This document shows, piece after piece, positions 23,801-35,017 of a stretch of DNA of 64,000 nt (its first letter is position 1; each line of letters opens with the position of its first letter). A program made the position numbers and the translations under genes. The notes beneath the pieces are model-generated. The model ran no database searches and was not told where the DNA came from. It saw only the letters and a list, made by a program, of their open reading frames with translations. Source of the DNA: Arabidopsis thaliana (lineage: Eukaryota; Streptophyta; Magnoliopsida; Brassicales; Brassicaceae); NCBI RefSeq assembly GCF_000001735.4, contig NC_003076.8, forward strand, positions 18,975,835 through 19,039,834. Reading direction: 5' to 3'.

Positions 23801-26800
23801 GTATTTTTAATGGTTAAGACTTAAAAGTGTCGCACAAATTTTAAATAAAACAGAATATATTTATATTTTTAACACCAATTTGTCCGTTAATATCAATATC
23901 TTTTTTATGACATGTTATTTATGTTTATGTGAAAGTGCGAAAAACATTTTAGTTAAACCATGTAATTTTTTTTGTCGTATTTGTAAGTTGATCACCTTTA
24001 TTTAAATATATTCCAAATTTTGGTTACTTAATCCTTTTAACATCAGTTGTTTCTTTGAAAAGGTAAGTCGACTAAAATTGCATAAATGTTATTTATATCG
24101 TTGTCGGAAATAAAGTTACATCATTACAATTGTCTTACTTAGTAGACAGGTGGATGTACATAACACAGTCGAAGAGAAGGTCCAAAAGTTTTAAAAATCA
24201 CAAATAATTAGAAAACGACAGTGTTTCTGTACCTAGACACATTTCTTTGTAAATCTACAATAGCCGACGACAAAAAATGGAGTAATCATAAATTACACAA
24301 ATAATGTATAACGTAATTGTCATCTAGCCAACAAAAAAAAAGAGATCAAGACAACAATATAAACATCTATGTATATACTTTCTCCGTTACATCAATATTG
24401 ATTTTCTAAAAATGTATGTATGGGTTTAGTTTATAATTATTGGTTTAGTGTTTAGAACAGAACATTTGTAAAAATTACTGAAAACAGTCCTGGTCATTCT
24501 TGAGAATTTTCTTTTAATTTGTGAAAGGATCTTAAAATTAACTTGCTGAGTTTCCAAAAGCTGTTTTATATTTCTTAAAAGGTTTGAAAAAATGTCTGAA
24601 AATTCGAACCGGAAAATAGTGTGGTAAACTATCTACACTTACACAAACAAATTCCTATCAATTCAAAAATAATTTGTGTTAACACAAATAAGATTGTTTC
24701 AACAAAATAAAAAGCTTAAGGATGTGATCTTACAAATTAAGTACCCATTTAAAAATGAAGAAAAAGACATTAATGTTGTTAAATAGGATGTGGTGTTAAC
24801 TTGTCAGTTGCTCCTCCCCACTTTTTCTTGGTCTCCTTATCATTATGCAAGCTCTTCCTTCCACATAAACCCAATAAAGATATGAAATTTGAAAGAAAAA
24901 AAAACAAAGATACAAAACAGTGTAATTTCAGATTTTTGTTGTTACATTAATCACTTTAAGTTCAAAATTATGCAACTCTTTTGTCAAATGTCAATATCTA
25001 GCATTCACGGCTCCGTCAATAGATTGCGTCATTATTTAAATTTTACAAAATAACTCCATTAAAAAATATAGAAACACAGAATCAATGTTAAGCTTCACCA
25101 TTACACATAAAAACTAAAATGTCTATTTAAAATCATCATGATGGGGTGCGAGATTAAAGGATTGCATTGCTAACTTTGCCTCTTTACGTTACTTTGGTTA
25201 AACCCAATTGTTAAAAGGGAGAAATCGAACATTGGTTATTTGACTTTTGAGTATATTAGTATCAAAATGTATAGGTAATAATGAAAAAAATGAGGAAGTG
25301 CAGTGCAACAAAGTCCATTGACATTGTTTTGTTAACCTGATCCATATAGAATTAAAGAGTGATAACAAAAGAAAAAAGAAGAAGAAGAAGAAAGAGTGAT
25401 AATTTTTTTTTTTTTTTTTTTTTTTTGAAAGAGTGATAACATATATGGGTGAACTAGGTGTATAGCCATAATTGAACAAAAATTAAGAATATAGCCATAT
25501 AATTTACGTAATTCAGCAAGTAACCAAAAACTCTAACTAATTACAAGTCTATCCCTGCATTATTTCCCTATTTTCCAATTTGCCATGACTCATCATCTTC
25601 TTCGTTTTGTTGATCAGATATTGATCTAAAGGTAATATTCCATATGTTCTAAAGGTAATGGATTGTGAATCAGATATTGATCTAAAGGTAATGTTTTTTT
25701 AACAGACCTTTTTCATTCATCATCTTCTTTGTTGCTTCTTCTCTTCTCTCCAATCCAACAAAAAATTTCCAGAAAATTTAACTTTTTTATATCAATCCAT
25801 TCTAATTTAAAAACATCTATTGATTTAAGAAAACTAAACCCTAAGATACTATATATGGAACCCAAACAAAAATAATTAAACTAAATGAAATCATCTCAAG
25901 AATCAGTTTTTAGAAATCTGACAAAATCATGTTTATATACTTTTAATCTCTTTTCTCCTTTCCTAAAGCGAATTGAAATCGATTCGATTTTGGGTTTAAA
26001 TTTGTGTTAGGGATTTTCAATTTTAGATATTGATCAAACCAGAAAATATTCAATAAGATCTTGTGAGTCTTCGTTTTCATTTTTTTCCGTTCTAACTAGC
26101 AAATAGAATGGTACAAAATTGAAAGTAAAATAGAAAACTATAGTTCGGTTCTGTTTTAATTAAGTTAAAGTAGAAAAAAAAGATAAGAGGCGAGAGAAGT
26201 GAAACAAGCAATGGAAGAGAGGAAGAAGTGATTAAGGTGGTGGTGGTGTGTATGGTGTAGGTCGTAGTAATATTTGTGTTGGTGGTTGCAGTGGTCGTGT
26301 GTCAATTGCGGCGGCAATAATGGTGATGGTGGTTGAGATGACAGCGTAATGGTAGTTTCTATGGTGGTGACGATTGCAGTGGTGATGGTGATGATGGTAT
26401 GACATTTGTGGAAATAATGGTGGATGCGATGATGATGACGGTTGCAAGGGTAATGGTTGTAATAGCATAAAAAAGATGGTGATTGTGTAGATAAGAGTAC
26501 TTTAGTATATATTATAGTTTATATACAAAATATCATCTCTGTTTTTGTTGTTGGTTAGTTTCTTAATTATAGTTTTTTTGTTAGTCAATTTTGCAAATTT
26601 CCCGACATATAATCGTGTTTCATTCAATCCATTTTGTTCAACGACGAAACAATCCCGTTACCTAGAAAAATGTGGTCCTTTTACCTGGTGATAGGTGATA
26701 GTGATACATCAGCTATCGCACATGGGTCGTTAAAATTCATGAAAAGAAAACCACAGAAAAATGTAATATTTTCATGCACTCGTGTGAAACAAAATAAAGA

Positions 26801-26884
26801 GTACACTCTATACTCTATAGTTTCTCGTTTAGTTTAGATATATAAATACAAAGACTTGAGACGACTTCTAATACTCCGGCAACG
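20839..26884. other. Large gene-free region upstream of NIG1
   Basis: About 6 kb. The first 440 bp belong to the neprosin duplication. The rest is AT-rich with no convincing open frame, tRNA or hairpin RNA. It holds a pure T run (about 25403-25426) embedded in a thrice repeated AGAGTGATAA word (25355-25440), and a GGT-rich segment at 26230-26470. The last few hundred bases should be the NIG1 promoter. I see no transposon ends clear enough to call. Confidence 0.5.
26230..26470 (+). repeat. Imperfect GGT/GATGGT-rich low-complexity stretch
   Basis: About 240 bp dominated by GGTGGT, GATGGT and TGGTGA words with many interruptions, strongly strand-asymmetric (G+T rich on +). The minus-strand open frame across it (His/Pro-rich) is a by-product of the repeat. 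Confidence 0.6.
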
Positions 26885-28420
26885 ATGATTAATACCGACG
26901 ATAACTTATTGATGATCGAAGCTCTCTTGACCTCCGATCCGTCGCCACCATTACTTCCGGCGAATCTCAGCCTCGAGACTACTCTCCCGAAGCGTTTACA
27001 TGCTGTGTTGAATGGAACCCACGAGCCCTGGAGTTACGCCATTTTCTGGAAACCGTCGTACGATGACTTTTCCGGTGAAGCAGTTCTCAAATGGGGCGAC
27101 GGAGTTTACACTGGTGGCAACGAGGAAAAGACACGAGGGAGGTTGAGGAGGAAGAAGACGATTCTGTCGTCTCCGGAGGAGAAAGAGCGTCGGAGTAATG
27201 TTATTCGGGAGCTTAACTTGATGATCTCCGGCGAAGCGTTTCCGGTGGTTGAAGACGACGTCAGTGATGACGATGACGTGGAAGTGACGGATATGGAGTG
27301 GTTCTTCTTGGTTTCCATGACGTGGAGTTTTGGTAACGGATCCGGGTTAGCGGGTAAGGCGTTTGCTAGCTATAACCCGGTTTTGGTTACCGGTTCGGAT
27401 CTGATTTACGGGTCGGGTTGTGATCGGGCTAAACAAGGAGGGGATGTAGGGTTACAGACCATCTTGTGTATTCCTTCACATAACGGAGTGTTGGAGCTTG
27501 CATCCACGGAGGAGATCCGACCAAATTCGGATCTTTTTAATAGGATCCGGTTTCTTTTTGGAGGATCCAAATATTTTTCTGGAGCCCCGAATTCGAACTC
27601 GGAGCTTTTCCCATTTCAGTTAGAGAGCAGTTGTTCAAGTACTGTAACCGGTAACCCGAATCCTAGTCCGGTTTATCTACAGAACCGGTATAATTTGAAC
27701 TTCTCGACGTCATCTTCCACATTGGCGAGAGCTCCATGCGGCGATGTACTGAGTTTTGGCGAGAATGTTAAACAGAGTTTTGAAAATCGGAACCCTAATA
27801 CTTATTCTGATCAGATTCAAAACGTCGTCCCTCACGCGACGGTGATGCTGGAGAAGAAGAAGGGAAAAAAGCGCGGGAGAAAACCGGCGCATGGTAGAGA
27901 CAAGCCTTTGAACCACGTGGAAGCAGAGAGGATGAGACGTGAGAAGCTAAACCACAGATTCTACGCATTACGAGCGGTTGTACCAAACGTATCGAAAATG
28001 GACAAAACGTCGTTGCTCGAAGACGCGGTTTGTTACATAAACGAGCTGAAATCAAAAGCTGAAAACGTTGAATTGGAGAAACATGCGATTGAGATTCAGT
28101 TCAATGAACTCAAGGAGATTGCAGGACAACGAAACGCAATTCCTAGCGTTTGTAAATACGAGGAAAAGGCATCAGAGATGATGAAGATCGAAGTGAAGAT
28201 TATGGAAAGTGATGATGCAATGGTTAGAGTTGAATCAAGGAAGGATCATCATCCAGGAGCGAGATTGATGAATGCTTTGATGGATTTGGAGTTAGAAGTG
28301 AATCATGCGAGCATTTCTGTGATGAACGATCTTATGATACAACAAGCGAACGTGAAGATGGGGTTGAGAATCTACAAGCAGGAAGAGCTTAGGGATTTGT
28401 TGATGTCGAAAATTAGCTGA
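26885..28420 (+). CDS. NIG1: bHLH transcription factor NIG1/bHLH28 (511 aa)
   Basis: Nuclear MYC-type bHLH protein described as NaCl-inducible and calcium-binding. Intronless, 511 aa, as known. Residues about 35-230 form the bHLH-MYC N-terminal domain ([20 protein letters not shown], then a WGDGVY block), including an acidic Asp/Glu run at 122-133. A basic stretch ([11 protein letters not shown]) precedes the bHLH at about 343-392, with H344, E348 and R352 forming the H-E-R set that reads CACGTG-type E-boxes; the loop region keeps the conserved [13 protein letters not shown]. The C-terminal 60 residues are the ACT-like region shared with the MYC3 fragment at 1-175. I cannot point to a canonical EF-hand. 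By order At5g46830. Confidence 0.93.
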   Translation: MINTDDNLLMIEALLTSDPSPPLLPANLSLETTLPKRLHAVLNGTHEPWSYAIFWKPSYDDFSGEAVLKWGDGVYTGGNEEKTRGRLRRKKTILSSPEEKERRSNVIRELNLMISGEAFPVVEDDVSDDDDVEVTDMEWFFLVSMTWSFGNGSGLAGKAFASYNPVLVTGSDLIYGSGCDRAKQGGDVGLQTILCIPSHNGVLELASTEEIRPNSDLFNRIRFLFGGSKYFSGAPNSNSELFPFQLESSCSSTVTGNPNPSPVYLQNRYNLNFSTSSSTLARAPCGDVLSFGENVKQSFENRNPNTYSDQIQNVVPHATVMLEKKKGKKRGRKPAHGRDKPLNHVEAERMRREKLNHRFYALRAVVPNVSKMDKTSLLEDAVCYINELKSKAENVELEKHAIEIQFNELKEIAGQRNAIPSVCKYEEKASEMMKIEVKIMESDDAMVRVESRKDHHPGARLMNALMDLELEVNHASISVMNDLMIQQANVKMGLRIYKQEELRDLLMSKIS

Positions 28421-29816
28421 GAGTTTCTGCGGTGTGTTTTGAGAAAATTAATCATGGGGTCAAAGTGTAATTAAGTTTTGTTGATTTTCTCATAAGTTAA
28501 TGGCCGTTTTATTAGATTTTGGATAATATACAGTTCTAATCTTGTGACCCAAAATTAGGGGGACTTATTGCAAATGGTCAACCCTGGAATGAACGAGATG
28601 AACACAAACACAAATGGTGCTTGAATTCTTTTTTTTTTTGTTTCCTCTTGTTTGTTCATCTTACTAACATGAAAAAGATGAATATTTATATTTTGCACTT
28701 TCAGCCCAAATGGTAAAAATTTGGGTTGAATATATTTTTGAGAAAAATCCAAAAAAAGATTATTGCACGTTTAATATCCAAACTTTTTTGGTTGGAAGGA
28801 AAATATACATAGTTTAATTAAAACATATAATTTAATTTCTACAATTTTACTCAAGATCTAATAACAAAAGCAAAATTCTAGTTTTACTCTTACCATCTCA
28901 ATTAATTTATAATTGACATGGTATATTTGATTTGAATAAAAATTATTTTTTGTTGATAGGTTGTTTTTATTAAAATTATTTTATTTTGACTACCAAAATA
29001 AAAATTAGAAGAAAATCTTTTTAAAAAAATCTTCAACTTTCCTTTTTTAAAACACACCCTTTAATAGATAAAATTAGGGTTTTTGGAATGAAATGTTGAA
29101 GAAGATCAAAAAATTTAGATTTTTTCTATCCCAATTTAAGTGGGTGAGTAAGACAATACATTTCTTGCTATCCTTTTGTTTTTAATTTTCAAAGAAGAAA
29201 TTTAAAGCATACATGTATCTTAGGTTTAAAACTGATCTTGTTATTATATATAGTTTCAAAATCCAAAACACACATCACAAGCGAGATATTCTTCATTAAA
29301 AGAAAGAACAAATAAAATGGAGAGTAGAAGATCTTCCTATGCTTTTGTTTCGGTTTTGATCCTTGTGGTGCTCTTGTTTTCAGGGTCAAACTTGTTGTTG
29401 CATTAGAGGACTATCATCATCCACAAACACTTAATTGAACAACTCCGTAAGGTTCCAATTTGTATCATTAATGTGTGATGTGTCCAACTCCTAAACTAAA
29501 GTCTCAATAAAATAATGGAGTTATCTTGCTTACTCGTACATGTATGGAATAATGGTGTAGTAGTGACTGATGAGATTTACAATGAATCAATTCTGAAACC
29601 AAAAAGTGATTCAGCCCAATGATGTGTGTTTTAAAGCCCAATGACTAATGGGCTTATTTAACCCAACCAAATAACTAATGGGCTGAATTCGGATCATTTA
29701 AACCCGACCCGGTATCATCTCTATGGCGCTCTCTGGTTAAAACATACAAACTTTTAGGGTTTCTTCAATCTCTCTCTCCCTCTTTCTTCCTCTTCTCTCA
29801 TTGAAATCGAACGAGG
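28421..29816. other. Intergenic; NIG1 3' UTR and upstream region of the RRM gene
   Basis: AT-rich. Contains one candidate tiny secreted-peptide ORF (29317-29406). The last 70 bp before 29817 are a CT-rich leader. Repeated 'atgggct' words near 29610-29690 resemble the telo-box-independent TGGGCC/T elements often found upstream of ribosome-biogenesis genes, suiting the nucleolar RRM gene downstream. Confidence 0.45.
29317..29406 (+). CDS. Candidate 29-aa signal-peptide-like ORF
   Basis: ATG at 29317 opens a 29-codon frame ending TAG at 29404-29406: a basic N-terminus (MESRRSSY), a hydrophobic core (AFVSVLILVVLLFSG) and a short tail. A TATA-like TTATATATA lies near 29243-29251 and an A-rich leader precedes the ATG. 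It looks like a secretory signal peptide with almost no mature part: a remnant of a secreted-peptide gene, a first exon whose partner I cannot find, or chance. Confidence 0.3.
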   Translation: MESRRSSYAFVSVLILVVLLFSGSNLLLH

Positions 29817-31775
29817 ATGGGGAAGAAGAAATCGAAGGTAACGGAGCCGGAATCTCAAAACGATGAATCTCAGACAATCTTCTCCACTCTCTTCTCCGGC
29901 GAGGTTGAAAGCTCTGGCTTTGCGAGTCTCTTCTCCGCTGATAACCCTTTCCGGCGAAAACAACCTCAAGAAATCAAAGAGTCGTCAATTCCTGATGAGA
30001 AGAAAGGGGATAAACGAAATGCAGAGAACGAAGAAGAAGAAGAAGAAACAGATTTGCCTGTGAAGACGAAGAAATCTAAAAAGGAAAAAAAGCTTACAGA
30101 TTCCGGCGACGAGAAAGAGACGATTTCGGAGGCTGTAGAAGAAAGTGGGTTGGTTTCAAAGAGGAAGAAGAGGAAGAGAGATGAGATTGAGAACGAATAC
30201 GAGACGAAGAAGTATGGAAGCGTTGAGATGAAAGAGAAGAAGGTTGGTGAGAAGAGGAAGAAAGCTGATGAAGTAGCTGATACAATGGTTTCAAAGGAAG
30301 GTTTTGATGATGAGAGTAAGCTTCTTAGAACTGTTTTCGTTGGGAATTTGCCTTTGAAGGTTAAGAAAAAAGTCATCTTGAAGGAGTTTAGTAAATTTGG
30401 TGAGGTTGAATCTGTGAGGATACGCTCTGTGCCTATTGTTGATGTGAGTTTCTTATAGCTAAAGCCTAAAGATGAATTTAGGTTGAGTTTTTGTGTTCAT
30501 TGGTTTCTGATTTCGTTTGATTTTTATTGATTGATTTAGTCGAAGAGGACAAGGAAAGGAGCTATAATGCTGAAACAAATCAATGAGAAAGCTTCAAGGT
30601 TTGTGCTTGAAACTCTATATAGTAATCATTTGATTTTGAAGTTTCAGTGATGAAAAAGTCTAATGTCAATGTTTGTGGAATTGCAGTGTTCATGCTTATG
30701 TTGTGTTTGAAACAGAGCAATCTGCTGCAGCTTCTCTGGCACATAACATGTCTCTGGTAATGTAACTTTTGCGCCTTTTGTTCTATCTGGTTGATTTTTA
30801 AGGAGTTATGTGTAGATTGGCTAATAGTTTTATGTTATAATCAGATTGATGGGAATCATGTCCGCGTTGATAGAGCATGTCCGCCTCGTAAGAAACAGAA
30901 AGGGCATGATGATACTCATTTGTATGATCCTAAGAGGACAGTCTTTATGGGTAATCTCCCTTTCGATGTGAAGGTTAGTAGTACTAGTCTTAAGGCTCTT
31001 CTTCTGTTTAATTTGCGATGATCGAACTTTATCTTAGATTCTCAGTTTTGTTTGTTTCTAATGCAGGACGAGGAAGTGTATCAACTGTTTACGGGTAAGA
31101 GTAATCTGGAGAACAGTATAGAAGCTGTTCGTGTCATTAGAGATCCTCACTTGAACATTGGGAAAGGAATAGCTTACGTCTTGTTTAAAACACGGGTATG
31201 TTGAAGTAAACTTTGATCTTTGTAAGGTTTGAGTAATAAAAACTAATTAGATCTGATGAGTCCTTTTATTTTGTTAACTATAGGAAGCTGCAAATCTCGT
31301 ACTCAAGAAAGGATACTTGAAGCTTAGAGAAAGAGAGTTACGGATTTCTCGAGTCAAACCTGATACGCCATCAAAGAGAAAGAGCAATCCGTCTGAAGCT
31401 TACTCGCCGGCCCAGAAAAGACTGCAGAAGGACAAAGTGGTCACACCAACTCCAACAGGGAAGGCTAATCTTTCATATCAAGGTGTACGAGCTTCAAAAT
31501 CTGGTGATGATAAGAAAACACCTTATCAGAAAAGCTCCGCGCAGACAAAGATGAGACCTAGAGGTAGCAGCAGCAATGACAACAAAAAATCTGGGAATAA
31601 TAGTGCTTCAAAGGAAAGAAGTCAGAAGCGACCAGCTGTTGCAGCAAGAAAGGCGAAAGCAAACGCAAAAGGTTCAAAAGAGAGCGGTGGTAAGCGGTTT
31701 GCAGGGACAAAGCGTAAACAAGAAAACCGGACGCCTGAAAGCTTCTCTAAGAAGAAAAAAACAAAACGGTTTTAG
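29817..31775 (+). CDS. Two-RRM nucleolar RNA-binding protein, Nop12/RBM34-like (501 aa)
   Basis: Six coding exons join in frame: 29817-30443, 30540-30598, 30687-30756, 30845-30973, 31067-31195, 31284-31775. The N-terminal third is highly charged (Lys/Glu runs, KKSKKEKK, SKRKKRKRDE), typical of nucleolar proteins. RRM1 starts near residue 172 (RNP2-like VFVGNLPL) and continues across introns 1-3; RRM2 starts near 282 (VFMGNLPF; RNP1 GKGIAYVLF). The Lys/Ser/Arg-rich C-terminus ends KKKKTKRF. This architecture matches yeast Nop12 and animal RBM34, which act in 60S pre-rRNA processing; that role is inferred by family. By order At5g46840. Confidence 0.9.
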
Positions 31776-33248
31776 ACGGTTTCTTTCAACCATAATGGTG
31801 AACCTCTTTCTTCTTCCTTAGTTTTGATACTAGTAGTCGTTTTGTATTGTTCTCTTATATCAATCAATGATGATATACTGTAATGTTGCAACAATTATGT
31901 TTTCGTGCAAGTTTAAAAGGAAAGCTATTTTGATGATTGTTTGTTAAGATATATTTAATCACATAAAACAGAATTAGGAGTTTATGTGCTTGAACTTAAC
32001 TTCTCATGGATAATCTATTGTGATAAATACCTTTACATCTCGTATGAGTTCTATTATTAGAGTATGAATGAATCAAAGCAACTTGAATAATGTGAAATGA
32101 TTACTATTACAACTTGTGTTTAAACGATACAACAACAGGTTTAACATTTGGTTTGAAAGTTGGTAATGTACGGAGAGGCTTGACTTGTCTCGTGTTGTGT
32201 TCATCTTTTAGCAAGAAAGCTCTACTGCTCCATGGTGACTTTTCCCGGAACAAAAGAGCTGTTTATTCCCCTAAGTTCAAAATTAATAATGTCCCTTAAT
32301 ACTTGTAGTCGCTAGGCATCAGGCATGTATCTCTGTACCAATCTGTATCTGTAAGAGCTTCAAACTATCTGAAAACTCAAGACGAATATTGTTGAGTCGA
32401 GCTGCATGTTACAGATTACAACATATCTAATCTAGCTCTCTCTAGCATAGATTTAAATAGTAAAGTCAAGTCCTACTAATTATCTAAATATGTCAAATAT
32501 TTCTCAAAAATAAACCATTCCCTAAGAGACCTGATTAATAATTTTCAAAAAATTTCAGTAAGAATCAACATAAAATTATACAATAAATAGTTTCCCTTGT
32601 ATAGATCAAAGAGATGACGACTCAGTAGTTAATTATCGCAGTGGGTATGTTCACTATCAATTCATAGTGTTCCGTGATTGGAGGGTTTCTAAGTGATATA
32701 GACTTGATTAACGCCTAAATCCTGAAAATATGAAATCGATAATTACTCTGATTGATTGGTACGTTTACTGTTTATCACCGAAAAATCTCTCAAACTTTAT
32801 TCTTCGTCTAAGACTTTAATTTTGACCGCCACATATAATTCAAATAAAATGGTACAATTATTAGAACAAAAGTTCAAATATTCAAGAACTTTACGGTAAA
32901 ACTACAGAACATAGACAAGATGATTACCCTAAGACCAATGGTTTTAATAACCACTGTCCGAAAGACAAAACAAAATGAAGACGATTCTTCTATAAAATAT
33001 CAAATACAAGAAGAAAAAAATAACTCAAATATAAATCAATATGAATTTAAAAGAATCAACTCAAAACCTGAATCAAAGCACTGGACCAAATCAGAAAGAA
33101 AGCAAAAAACTACAAAACTTGGTTTTATTTCTGTTTGCTTATTCAAATGGAACACAAAAATCAAAATTCGAAGAAAACATCTTATAGAACACAAACCATA
33201 TACATAACTAGATATTTCATATTTAGTTGTAGATGCAATTGAGTTACC
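31776..33248. other. Intergenic between the RRM gene and MIR160C
   Basis: No supported gene. A + strand frame at 32114-32299 looks faintly protein-like (FSKKALLLHGDFSRNKRAVY) but has no support. A Lys/Asn-rich frame at 32920-33207 lies antisense to the likely 3' part of pri-miR160c and is probably chance. Confidence 0.45.
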
Positions 33249-33360
33249 ATATGCTTCTGGTCATGCTTGACTCCTTGTACGCCACCGGCAGCCGATTTTA
33301 AAACCAAAATCGGTATCCACTCGTGGCATACAGGGAGCCAGGCATAACGACAAACTATTA
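33249..33360 (-). ncRNA. MIR160C: MIR160C precursor hairpin
   Basis: The minus strand folds into a long hairpin. The 5' arm carries the 21-nt mature miR160 exactly at 33324-33344 (starting TGCCTGGCTCC and ending TGTATGCCA as DNA). The 3' arm carries the star segment at about 33261-33282 (GCGTACAAGGAGTCAAGCAT). The terminal stem contains matching ACCGATTTTGG and AAAATCGG. miR160 cleaves mRNAs of ARF10, ARF16 and ARF17 and so limits auxin-response repression. The star sequence and the position between the RRM gene and PIG-X identify copy c (At5g46845). Confidence 0.96.
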
Positions 33361-33519
33361 TATGTATATATTGTTGTATACCAAACCTCTACGCATGAAC
33401 ATATCTTTATACGTGGATCTTGGCTTGAATCGAATCAGAACTTTTTTTAACTGTTGGGAAGAGGAAATGAAGTAGTCAGAGAGAAATGTTGAAGAGTTTT
33501 GGTTGAAGAGGAATATGTG

Positions 33520-33540
33520 GTACAAATATATAAAGGGGAA
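33520..33540 (-). promoter_or_regulatory. Probable TATA box of MIR160C
   Basis: On the minus strand TTTATATATTTG lies about 180 bp upstream of the mature miRNA, followed by a purine/pyrimidine-rich stretch. This is the usual distance for a Pol II pri-miRNA start. Inferred. Confidence 0.45.
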
Positions 33541-35017
33541 AGAGAGAAGAGAACTAATTATGTTCTTGCCAAAAAAATATATTCAAAAGCATGACTAAGT
33601 TAGGTTTTGATTTTTAAAATCTTTAATGTGAAGATAGATGAATAAAATTGTTAACAAATTAAAGGACCCATTTACTCACTTTCCTTAAAGGTTTCTCCTT
33701 TTTCCACATATTTTATTTATCTATTGAGAGTTAAATCATGCAAAGAATTTTGCTTTTTAAAGCACATAATAGAAAAAGACAATGGTGATGCATATTGTAT
33801 TATTTCTTCAATATTCAAGTTCTAAGATATTATAAACTTGCTTAAACTCCAATATATGTACATTGTTATTGTAAGGTGGAAACAAAAATAAGGATTCTTC
33901 TTGTCAAAGGTAATAAAGATTACATAGCGTGCAAACCTGCTGAGTTACTTTTAATTAAATAGTTATATTGGAGAGTTTTTTATAAAGATTTTTGGTATCA
34001 TACAAAGGAAAATTTATAAAAAAGAAAGAGTGAATGGGCCATTGATCAATCATCTTCATCAGCATAAAGGACCTACATTTTCATCCCAATCCAGAACTTT
34101 AGCGTTGGACAAATCAAATTGATATCCCATTAGGTCTTGCTTTGTTTTTGTTTCTTTTTTGTTGGTTTATGTATGCGTTTGTATTAGTATTTACAAGTTA
34201 AGATAATGTGTTCATTGTCAAATTGTAAAAGGGTTTTATACATGATATCAATGCAAATACATATATTTGGGGTTTGAAATAACCAAAATCTTAAATCTTC
34301 ATAACTTGGGAAATAATGTGAATAAGCATTTCTTTACAAATGAACATTGTACTTGTAGACACACTATGAACATATTCATGAGCGTGAACAAAAAGTGAGT
34401 ACATATATGTTTTATAACGAAGAGAATTCAAATTCAAAGACTCTCTAAAGCTTAAAATTCGATTCTTCTTTTGCAAAAATAGATTTTGTATGCTTTTTTC
34501 ATCATAGCTCTACATCGGTCGTGGGCTCTTTCACTTTCACTTTTCATTCTTTTATAAGTGAAGACACTTTTTCTTTAGTGTCATTCTTAGTATTATTTTC
34601 TCTTTTCTTTTTATTCATTTTCCCTTTCGTTTGTTTTTTTCTTTGATAATGGTTTTAAAAATTTAGTCCAGACCAAATATGGCCTAGAATTAGAGAATCT
34701 TGTTAGGATGAAGTTTTATTTTCTTCTTTGGTCTTACAAAAACTGAAACAAGATAAACGACGTCGTATTACACACAAACAAACGAAAACTAAACGACGTC
34801 GTTAAATATTAAAAAAAAACGGAAACGAGATTTACTAGTTTGGATTTTAATGGGCTCAACAGGCCCATACTAAACCAGTATGGGCTTCTTTCGTGCTGCA
34901 ACTCATCCAGATGATCTCCGGCGACGAGTACCTTCGCCGGCAATAATGGTCTCTGTGTAGATAGATCGTGAAGAAGATTAGAGAATCGAAGAACTCGTAT
35001 CAGATAAGCTAAAATCA
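33541..35017. other. Intergenic; MIR160C upstream region and PIG-X promoter
   Basis: No gene seen. It includes the MIR160C promoter on the left and, at 34755-34803, two near-identical AACGACGTCGT(T) palindromes shortly before the PIG-X start. A run of 'gggcc/gggct' words (34850-34890) follows. Confidence 0.5.
34755..34803. promoter_or_regulatory. Pair of AACGACGTCGTT palindromes upstream of the PIG-X gene
   Basis: The palindrome occurs at 34756-34766 (last base changed) and perfectly at 34792-34803, 36 bp apart, 215-260 bp before the ATG. The GACGTC core is a C-box-type bZIP site. The same 12-mer occurs inside the Mutator-like element at 4811-4822. Confidence 0.45.

Noticed and set aside
26232-26468. 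Minus-strand His/Pro-rich 78-codon frame
   Set aside because: It is the complement of an imperfect GGT/GATGGT repeat; its composition follows from the repeat.
32920-33207. 95-codon Lys/Asn-rich frame
   Set aside because: Low-complexity, antisense to the likely MIR160C primary transcript, no recognisable domain.
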